DNA from: Patiria miniata
Taxonomy: Eukaryota; Echinodermata; Asteroidea; Valvatida; Asterinidae
NCBI RefSeq assembly: GCF_015706575.1
Contig: NW_024037076.1
Span: 1,922,001 to 1,986,000, forward strand
Direction of reading: 5' to 3'
DNA: 64,000 nucleotides
Each line of letters begins with the position of its first letter. Within the stretch, counting starts at the first letter, position 1. The notes beneath the pieces are model-generated. The model was not told where the DNA came from and did no database searches. It saw only the letters and a program-made list of their open reading frames with translations. This document shows positions 55,220 to 64,000 of this stretch, piece after piece. The position numbers and the translations under genes were made by a program.

Positions 55220-56840
55220 CAATGGTGAAATATTGATATAGATATTAAATAGACATTGGTATAATATAGAGCAATCTCAAGATCAAAATACTTAAAAGTC
55301 ACTTGATCGGCAAGTAAACCCAACCTAAACAAGCTGTACGGTGATAGTGTAGTTTATAAGTTCAAAAATAGATATACTGAAGGATACGCCTAGCTGTGTC
55401 GACAGAGGGCGCTGAACCATGAGTTCCGTGTTATATATTCATAAAATATGAACCTTCCTCTTGCCCTAAAAACAAAAAGTCACAATAACACTTGCATTTT
55501 GAATGTGAGAACAAGATGCCAAAGTGACTACCTTGGCTTGATGTTCTGAAGACCTTATAAACTTTTCAGTCATGTCCAATTTTGCGTGGAGTAGCCCATT
55601 TGTTCTGTGAGTTTATTTGTTGCTGCCGCATAAAAATAATCACGTAATGATTATGCTGTCTAGCACTGATGTCCTAAATCTCACGTCAACATTAACAAGC
55701 TGAGACTAATGTGAATTTACGCAATTTAAACCTATGTGCGCAGTGGTGTGGACCTCCTACGGAACACAAGAGGTCGCCCTTACAGTTTCTGTTTGTATGA
55801 CAATTTCTTCTGGCTTGCTACTGTCATAATCGAACGCACACATTATCCATACTCGGCATACGGGTTTTAGGTTGTTCAGGCACAAATAATATATACCATC
55901 GTAAGAACAAATGCAGACATTGTTCTGGCTTTGCACTCGTTTTTTCCTCTTTCCATACAGCTATATTTCTGGTTGGTATGAGTTTTACTCGCATGCATTT
56001 TGTATTCGACGCTGCCTACTGAATTCGCATGAATCGATGCGTTTATTATTGATAACGCCCTCTATTGACTCATCTGCATTTTGTGTACAACAAAATTCGC
56101 TCGTCCCGACCGCGGTTGAGACGATGATGAATATTGTTGACGCCCTCTATTGACTCCATTCATTCGGAGTGCATTGAGACTTGCAAAATGACAGCGAAGC
56201 CAGTCTACCGAGTCCTCGTGATTTACCAAGCTCTTTCGCCGATATGCAAATAGCTATCTAAGTGCCCGTCACGAAGCGTGACTGTGCATGCAGGGCAAGG
56301 GTATATATGATCTGAACTGGGAGAGCAGTTGTGCATGAAGGCAATGAGCTATTGTGTTGTCCACCAACAGTCTGAGAAACATGGCATTTAAAATGATCTG
56401 CAAAGTTAGGCAAAATAAGCTAATAGAGAAAATCTCGCTGTCAGATATGTGAGATATAATTTTGTATACTTCGAAGTATTAAGTAAAACAGACTGATATC
56501 CCCTTGTAAATGTCAACACAAAAATCCTCCAATTAAATCTAATTTCGTGAAATGTTAGACACTGCTATGTAAACAAACAGATATAAATTGTTGGAAATCT
56601 GATGAAGTCCAGAAGAATTTATCCACAAGTATAGAAAGTTGATTATTTTGTTTCATACTTGACCGAATATCAATCGGAAGGAGCGCAATTATTGTGGGAA
56701 GAGACCAAGAAAATCTGTGGATTGGTTGTTACTGCGAAGTGTCTCCGCTTGCAGAACAAAATGTAGATGCGTGATGATGCATAACAATCAGTCGCGGATG
56801 AAGGTAGGGGTCATTATTGTGCTGCATAGTGCATGATCAT
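55220..56840. other. Non-coding stretch with paired CTCF-like words
   Basis: ACGCCCTCTATTGACT occurs at 56055 and again at 56140, 85 bases apart in the same orientation; its reverse reads AGAGGGCGT, close to the CTCF core. Another, CAGAGGGCGCTGA, lies at about 55403. No gene supported. Confidence 0.4.
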
Positions 56841-56852
56841 CGGATATTTGAA

Positions 56853-57225
56853 CAGCGCCCCCATATTGGAAAATGGTACCAGCCCCCAGCCCCCCCCCCC
56901 CCCCCCCCACACACACACGTTTGTTTGTGGTGTAAAACGAGAATTTTCTTTTGTTCCTCTTCCCTTTTCCTTTGTTTTCCTTTTGCTTTGTTTCGCAACA
57001 GCTCTCATTGGTTTTGTACATGTTTCCAACCGAGGAGTCCTCAATTTGGATTCTGTCCTCGATTCGTCGATGATGTTGCACGTGTGTGTCCTCGATTTAC
57101 ACCATAAACAAACGCACATCCCACACACACTTTTTGATTTCACGGAGGCTAAGTGTCCGGAGAAAAAAACCTGTCTGCATTTGGCTGATCCCCCCATGCT
57201 AAAATTCCTGGATCCGCACCTGAAC
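56853..57225. mobile_element. Possible hAT-like element with poly-C tract
   Basis: On the minus strand CAGGTGCGGATCCAGGAATTT near 57225 resembles hAT-type ends. The segment contains a ~20-base poly-C run (56889-56908) and (CA)n. The left end could not be matched, so the boundary is tentative. Confidence 0.35.
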
Positions 57226-58578
57226 AATGCAGGAGATGTTGGTTCATGTACTGTAACATACTGTAACATTGTACAAAGAATATGTCTCTGAGGAGCTATG
57301 TTTTATTGGCTTAAAGCCAATTTTTCTCCTGTAAGAACTGATGACAGCATAGATACGAAGGCGTGCATGATACTTAATGTTACCAAATTCTCTCGTTACA
57401 TCCCTACGTAGCGTCTGATGACCGTGCTTGCACTATTCTCACTCGGCATACCTGATCGTCAGTAGATATGTTGGCTTAAAGAGTTTCTTTCGCGTGCGAC
57501 GCGTTTTATCTCTCGTGTATCTTCGGTCATTGTCCTTTTTCTTTCTCCCACACACAACCGTAAAAGCGATTGGGTTTTTTTTTTATCGTCGTTGGGCACA
57601 GCAAATTTGCGGAATAATATGTTTCGAGAGCCAGATGCTGATACGAGAATTGGAAGCAACCGATCGACAGACTTAGGAAATTGAAGCAGTGGTGATCAGC
57701 GAAAACTCAGTCTTTTCTTAACTGGCATTTAAGAATAGCCCAACGAAACACCCCCTCCCTGTTTTATCTGGATGTCATCATTTGTATGAGGTCCACCGAA
57801 CAATATTGAAAATCTCAACCATAAAGTTCAAAAAGGTGTTCCACGTTGCAACTAAAATTGGATACTGTCGTATCTTCAAGGCACAAAATGAATTACCTAA
57901 GCTGCTGAAAACCCATCATCCGCATATGCAACTTTACACCCGGGGCTTTGTATCTGACAAGAAGCAGGCATGGAGTTTTTCGAAATCGTCAAAACAGGTT
58001 TGACCAGTAGTCGGGGATTTTGCGGACAGATATCTACACGAGGTTGTTTAATAACTTAAGTACTTTTCAATTTGTGGCTAGGTACTGTCTGACGGCATTC
58101 GGTTTTATGGGCTTAAGAGGTTTACTGTATGCCGGTGGGAACAAAGTCTATCTCTTGATTAGAAGCGGTGTCAGTAATCTTTAGTGAACTCTCCACATCG
58201 TGAGTTGAATTGATAGCGGATTTTCAAGATTGTTCCAACAATAAAAAATGTGTGTAGAACCTTTAGGGAGTAAGACATCGTTTAGAAATTATCGATGTAC
58301 AGTGACTTGTATGTGGACAGTTTTAGCTAAATTAAACTGCATGTCGTCCGACACAGTCTGTGAGATATGATTGAAAATGTTGTAGAGAGGTCAAACCGAA
58401 TCGTCCCAAAGGTAGGAATGGGTTAATTGAGGACATGGCTAATCTTTGAAACGCATGCGCAGAGACGTTGTTCTGTCATTGTCACTGAATTGAAATGACA
58501 CAGCCTGTCATCAATGACGGCACACTGCGAAAGAAGGTCATGGTATTATCTGAGTTTTGTTTGGTCAATTTTTTATTT
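57226..58578. other. Non-coding stretch
   Basis: No gene supported. Confidence 0.4.
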
Positions 58579-59223
58579 CCGCCAAGGAGGTTATGTTTTC
58601 ATCGGCGTTGGTTTGTTTGTGTGTTTGTTTGTTGGTTGGTTGGTTGGTTATTGGTTTGTCTGTGAACAGGATAACTTTAAAAGTTATGGACGGATTTTCA
58701 TTATTTTTTGTAGGGGTGGTATTTGGTACAAGTACAAATCGCTTAGATTTTGGATGTGATCCGGATCTGGGTCCGGATGCAGGACATTTTTAAGGATTCT
58801 TCACCATTTTGTACGTGCGAATATGCTATGTGTATAGACCATGAACCTCTGTGTACAACTGAGCAGCTTCATGTGTGTGCAGTGGCCCAAGGACCCTGCA
58901 TGCCTTATCACCCACCTGATCTAACCACACAGGTCAATGGACTAGACTATTCTTAACAATGGGGAAGTGGAGAGGTAGACCGACACAGGCGTATACATTC
59001 AGACTACAAGATGTTTGAGTTTAATGACTTGGTTTTTTTTTAATGAAGCGGCCAACATTTTCGATACATTCAGAATAATGAGCAGTCCTGTTGATATTTT
59101 AAATAAGCAGTAAATTATGGAAGTCAAGTGGATATGCGAGTATTTCTTTGGGGTGTACTGACAATATGGCGGGGAATTGTTGAGCCTTGGCGGAGGTTTG
59201 CGCTCTCTGTGGGTGCATTCTTG
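58579..59223 (+). mobile_element. Widespread interspersed repeat (GGAGGTTATG...GGCGGAGGTTTGCGCTCTC)
   Basis: The left end CCGCCAAGGAGGTTATGTTT, a (GTTT/GGTT)n tract, then AACTTTAAAAGTTATGGACGG, GATCCGGATCTGGGTCCGGA and a right end CCTTGGCGGAGGTTTGCGC form a combination I recall from repeats in many marine animals. The ends carry the inverted words CCGCCAAGG and CCTTGGCGG, fitting a DNA transposon derivative. Class assignment is uncertain. Confidence 0.7.
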
Positions 59224-61355
59224 TTCAAAGATGGTTTATCTTGGTCTCCCGGCCACGAACTTAGTTTGTTTAATTAAGTTAGCCCTTCGAGTCACCCTGA
59301 TACGTGGGCAAATTTTCCAAAAAAAACCACATGTTTTTAATCTTAAAAAAAAGGTCTCTAACGTAAACAACTTTTCCACGAATGAATTTATCGTCTGTGT
59401 TTTTTTTTTTGGATGCTTATCTTACTCTTATCACGAAGGTGTTGAAGACGATGACAACGATGAAATGTCACAAAATAACTCAAGAAATGTCCTTTTAATC
59501 CACTGGGAAGTGCACTTTCGGTTGGGGGCCTTTGAAAGACGCGCTGATACAATGCTGGATAATATTTGAAAGTATTTTTTTCCAGATGAAAAGTGCAGGT
59601 GTTTCTCAATCCGTATTTAACAAGCCGTAAGCCTTCTGATATTCGACAGCAGTTTGTGGAGTTTGCCGCGGGTTTTATGTGATAAGATCCTCGTTTCAGT
59701 AATCTAAAGTACTGCTTACGAGTTTTCTTTCCTTTTTTTATTAACTGTGTTGTCTGCTTTTCCTTGGCTGATGCTGCGGTTCGTAAACCTCTGTTTCACA
59801 TTCTCCCAATTATTTCTTGCAATGGCGGAACAAAATATCAACCGTTTGGTCGGCATGTGCGCTTCAGTTGCCAATTAATGTCAAATTTATTGTTCGTGAG
59901 CCTCATATGGTGCAGATGGTTACATAAAAATGAGTTATATTTGGAGCCCAGTGGAATTTTCCACGAGAGAGATTGCATGTTTGTAAAGCATATGTACAAA
60001 GACCGTTAAAACGTGTACGACGTCATAGGCTGCCATTGGTAACGGTAAAAACAGACTCCCAGTTTATTTCTAATGCGATTGGAAATTGTTGTCTTTTGTA
60101 ATGTTGGAAAATTAGCTCTGCGTTTTGTGAAGTCTCATATCATGAACATTTTCCATGTAAATCTTTTCCTTTTCAATATACTTGTATATTTCTATATAAT
60201 ATCGATTCAATACGTGTCATTTTTAAAATAAATTTGAGATTGAAATTTAATAACCTTCTATAGAAGTTTATTATAGTTAAATAAAAATACCGAAAAATAC
60301 ACCATTTTTATTTTTACAAAAAAAACAGCCTTTAAAAAGACGAAAAACGACAACATACTCCGTACTTTACTGATTATTGTATACAACCGATAGCATTTCA
60401 TTTATTGGTTACAACCAATTCATATTACAACCAATTCATTTTCATGTCATATTGCCTGAAATAAACGTGTTCGTTTTCAAGACAGCACAAAAAAAATGTA
60501 AAACAAAAAAATCTTTGTTGACAAAATGGCAAATTAATCAGTGACTTTTCGCTGTGCTGTGGCATTCTACTGTATACTGACTTGTTATCGCCTTGAACTA
60601 TACGTGTTAACTCACAATCACAATGTACATGTGCAGGTTCTCGATGGGAATCGGCCAACTGTTATGTTTTGCCTCAGTGACGTTTATCAATCATATCGTC
60701 TATCAAATCGTCAACAATGTTTTGAGCGAATTTGACATGTCGACAGGGTTTTTGAGTGTGAAAAGATATCTCATGCATGTCATTAAAATAAGAAAATGCT
60801 TGCATGTTAAGATAGCGTGCATAAAAATGAAGTAGCTTTTATGATGATAAATATTGAAAGAGACTTCAGCAACCGTGTTTGTATGCATCTCATTTTGTGT
60901 TTCACTTAACAATTTCAGAGAGACACAAAACTTGCGTTTCAAATTCTAAGCGATCACTAGCATTATGGTAAATACAATCAATTGATCAATTCTAAAATAA
61001 ACTGGAAAATGTACCTGTCTGCTGTAAAAACGCACATTAAAAAATACACTGATCGATAAGAAAAAAAGGTTAAACATCATATCAAAACAATTACAAGGTG
61101 ATGAAGATAAAAATAATAATAAAAAAAAATACAAATCAGTTACATATAGTTCAGAGTTTTCCATTCCATATTTTTTTCGATGCTACTATTTCAAAATGCG
61201 CCATTTTTTCGCACATGACTGAACTAACAGGTGGCAAGATTAAATGCTCTTACAGAGTGTAGAAAAAAGAATTCAAATTTCGACTCGTGCGACATCTCAG
61301 ACTTCTCGGTTCCTTTCCTTATCTCATTAACTGATAGTGATGGTTCAGTAGGCGA
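59224..61355. other. Non-coding, AT-rich stretch
   Basis: No gene supported. A 15-base tandem (ACAACCAATTCATAT) lies at about 60411-60442. Confidence 0.4.
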
Positions 61356-61379
61356 CCCTAACCCTAACCCTTACCCTAA
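61356..61379. repeat. Interstitial telomere-like repeat
   Basis: CCCTAACCCTAACCCTTACCCTAA: the animal telomere unit (CCCTAA) in two to three perfect copies plus one variant. Confidence 0.75.
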
Positions 61380-61574
61380 TATTGTATTCACCAGATGCGT
61401 GCATGCTGGCTTCAAATTCACCTTCTAATTTAATGTATGACGTAGAAATGGAAGTGTATTGAATCATGAAACTACCCATAAGAGAACCACTGATTGTAAA
61501 GTAGCATTGTGACCCGCACATTTGTATGTATGACAATACACATTCAATAGTGGACATTGAGCAATAAGGACAAA

Positions 61575-62030
61575 AGGGTCCACGATTGTTTGCGGGTCCA
61601 CGGTTTGAAAACGTGTACAAACCCAATGGGGGTTGTTCTTAAAAAAGTATAAACAATACGAGGACAATGAGAGGCCAATGATGAAAGGCTTTTACGCACG
61701 CGTTCCTGGTTATCCTTTACGTGTGAGTGGAACAAGGGTTACCTGCGATAACAGTCAACCGAGGACCTGAGCCCAAGTCCTCGGAAGGATTTCGTGTACA
61801 AAAATTATGGAACATTGAGAATAAGTCCAAGCAATAGGAACATAATAACGCAACAACCAGACTGTGTATGGGAGTTTGGTTCTGCATTCTATAGGAGACG
61901 TTGAACAATAGAAGACAATAGGGTCCCCAATTGCCGAAGGGTCCCCAATTTGGCGATGTGTACAAATCATATGGGAGGTCTTCCTAAAAAGTTAGTACAA
62001 ATAAAAGAGGGACAATGGGGGGTCCCTGAT
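61575..62030 (+). repeat. Diverged tandem duplication, ~343-base period
   Basis: AGGGTCCACGATTGTTTGCGGGTCCACGGTTTG...GTGTACAAA...GGACAATGAG (61575-61676) recurs as AGGGTCCCCAATTGCCGAAGGGTCCCCAATTTG...GTGTACAAA...GGACAATGGG (61919-62020). Between them a perfect hairpin, CCGAGGAC / GTCCTCGG, lies at about 61759-61785. Confidence 0.65.
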
Positions 62031-63270
62031 TGCAGGCAAATACACACTTGCGTGTGTGTATATATATAAAACACCAACTGATGGGATATTTAAAAATCTG
62101 CATGTTTGACGTTATTGTAATTCCGCTTTACTAGAGGGGACCATGCCCGTACTCGGCCTATGCCGATGGCAAAACAGGACAAGTACGCAATTTCAAATTT
62201 AAATCTAGCCTCATCATGTATCTCTGAAGCACCAAATGCGTATGAGGCACCAAATGCGTATGTGGAAGATTAGACTGATTATGCGCAAGTAGATCGAGAC
62301 ACACCGTATACAGGTTCGTTGCCCTTCTGTTAAGCGCAGTGCGTGATTAGCTAAAGCCAGCTTGCCTTCCCAATGTTGTTATTCCAAACACATGAGCACA
62401 TTCATGAGGAGCATAGCGGTTTTCGTTTGTCACTTTGACGTGTGCGTGCCTGTATAATGTCGGGAAGAAACGTATAATCCTATTAACGCAGTTTTCTATT
62501 GAATTACTGAAATGCCCCATTCAAGACAAAATCCGAGGAAAAGGTTGAACATTGTAAAAACGAAAGCCATTATTTGAAATACAATGTGTATCTCAGGCTG
62601 ATAGCAACACTAGCGCTGTGAAGCTAAATATCAACTCTGACGCTTTCGTATCAAAATAAATTGCCGTTTGGGCACGGATGTGTCAAAGGAATAACAAAGG
62701 AACAGATAGTTAATAATTAATGCAATCATGAAAATGATTTTCTCTAGAGGGATACAGATGTCATGCACTTTTGATGACGATATGTTTAGTGCTGTACTTC
62801 TCCGGGCTATAAACATGTGTATCAACCAGCGCGTAATGTAACCGTTATGTGCGATTATTCTCATGTAATGTTTTTGTAGTTGTAAATACTATCCTGATCA
62901 ATGTCTTAGCTACACCTTTTATACTGAGAGCAGTTTTTTAAATGAAACTTTCCACTGAATTTTGATTGAACTCACAATTGTGCTTTTTTTTATTTAACTC
63001 AGAAAAAAACTTATAGTTGCCTGTACCAATTCCATGAAGTGCTTGTTAATTTGCACACGACATTGATTCTCAGAATTACATGTGAACGAAATTGAATTGA
63101 CGGCAATTAGTCCCCTAATGAATGCCTGATTCCAAAGTCACTAAATAGACTTGGGTTTGAAGCGTTGAAACAAGTATAATGCGTCTGTATAAAGTGCTGG
63201 TCACTGACTTCTGTATTAGTGTGTTCATGCATCCGAAACTATTTCCGCGAGGTCAACTACACCACAACTT
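62031..63270. other. Non-coding stretch
   Basis: No gene supported. An 18-base direct repeat (GCACCAAATGCGTATG) is tandem at about 62228-62263. Confidence 0.4.
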
Positions 63271-63278
63271 GAGCAGCC

Positions 63279-63291
63279 CCCCCCCCCCCCC
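63279..63291. repeat. Poly-C run
   Basis: Homopolymer of about 12-14 C. Confidence 0.9.
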
Positions 63292-63299
63292 GAGTAATT

Positions 63300-63620
63300 T
63301 ACGACCGGAATCATCACCGCCACTTACGTGTGACGACAACCTATACGTCGGTGGTATATCGTCATACGTAAAACAGCCGTCTGGGTTTGTGCGCATACCT
63401 TATCCACACTGTTTTGCTTAAATTCAATTTCAATTTTGGAATGGAATTGCGATCTATCTTGCTTTGGGGACTGTTGGAGAGTTGTGGTACTTTGTTGAGC
63501 AAAGCCTTGAGAACAAAATTGAATTCTAGCTGCCTCCCCGTCGAAGTCTCCAGTCGGCGGGCCTCAGGTGCCATGTTACCGAGTTGTTCATCTTAATTTG
63601 TTGCCGTGCTACGCAATGCA
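63300..63620. other. Unique GC-balanced patch, no gene recognised
   Basis: Opposite-strand short frames overlap here, and neither has splice signals or a domain I recognise. It may be non-coding regulatory DNA. Confidence 0.3.
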
Positions 63621-63814
63621 CATGTCGCATATAGGTCTTATTTATTACAATGAGTAATATGAAAGAAAGCACTCACGTGGCATAGGACTTGAAATGTTCT
63701 GATTAATGCGAGGTATGTGTGGTTGTCTTTCTATTCGTTACATAGAGAAACCTCTTGGGGCGTCAAACAGACGGAGTGGAATTCCAGAGACGGAATTTGT
63801 TTTCACGATCACTT

Positions 63815-63900
63815 GGAACTTCGCGCCAAAACCCCAGATGCGCGCGTAAATACGATAGCCCAAGGTGTTGCACGCACGTGGGAAAATATGCAAATGAGTT
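63815..63900 (+). promoter_or_regulatory. Candidate enhancer/promoter: E2F, Su(H) and POU-octamer words
   Basis: TTCGCGCCAAAA (63820-63831, full E2F consensus), CGTGGGAA (63877-63884, Su(H)/CSL consensus) and ATGCAAAT (63888-63895, POU octamer) fall within 76 bases. The last two are three bases apart. The surroundings are CpG-rich up to the window end, as near a promoter. Confidence 0.4.
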
Positions 63901-64000
63901 ATTAGCGCCCGCAACAGTGCGTGACACCACGCGGGGGAGATCCTTTGCCTTGTTAACTAGGGAAGGCCGTAGCCTACGTTTGCAGCCTGTCTTGCCGATA

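Noticed and set aside
56814-57291. Overlapping ~150-codon frames on both strands
   Set aside because: They contain poly-Pro or poly-Gly from the poly-C tract inside a probable transposon fragment.
1-64000. Retrovirus-like, Polinton-like or other capsid-bearing element
   Set aside because: No long terminal repeats and no reverse transcriptase, integrase, capsid or polymerase-like frames were recognised in the window.
1-64000. CRISPR array or bacterial contamination
   Set aside because: The direct repeats seen have irregular spacing and low identity, and splice signals with SINE and MITE content indicate animal nuclear DNA.

Overview
The window looks like nuclear DNA of an invertebrate deuterostome, most likely an echinoderm (inference). 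It is AT-rich and mostly non-coding, with intron splice signals, many short inverted-repeat (MITE-like) elements, tRNA-derived SINE fragments, and a TPR-TIR innate-immunity-type gene of a kind known from echinoderms and other marine deuterostomes. There is no bacterial or organellar signature. No rRNA gene, functional tRNA gene, CRISPR array or retrovirus-like element was seen.

Layout. Positions 1-14.9 kb are a decaying tandem segmental duplication. Unit A (1-6884) carries an intact minus-strand gene: an 879-residue protein with an N-terminal TPR array, a disordered linker and a C-terminal TIR domain. Unit B (6885 to about 14.2 kb) carries its close paralogue. That copy has lost the TIR-coding end, has in-frame stops and a frameshift, and sits beside a further 1-kb internal tandem duplication. 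A remnant of a third unit starts at 14216. Both gene copies keep the same splice acceptor just upstream of the ATG, so the coding region starts in a downstream exon after a 5' UTR intron.

From 15.2 kb onward the character changes. After a fold-back element comes a plus-strand candidate first coding exon (15859-16208) with good acceptor and donor. A second candidate first coding exon lies at 38044-38120. Both have their own ATG and both stop in the same phase, so they may be alternative first exons of one gene whose body lies to the right. I do not recognise either protein.

The remaining 45 kb is gene-poor. It alternates between repeat patches (MITEs, a degenerate minisatellite, 120-bp tandem repeats, microsatellites) and unique, more GC-balanced patches with dense transcription-factor-like words (Otx, TCF/LEF, RFX X-box, E2F, CRE, Su(H), POU octamer). 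This fits the regulatory landscape of a developmental gene. A cluster of CTCF-like words at 18.2-19.0 kb lies near the change from the TIR-gene array to this landscape. All regulatory calls are motif matches by eye and are inference.
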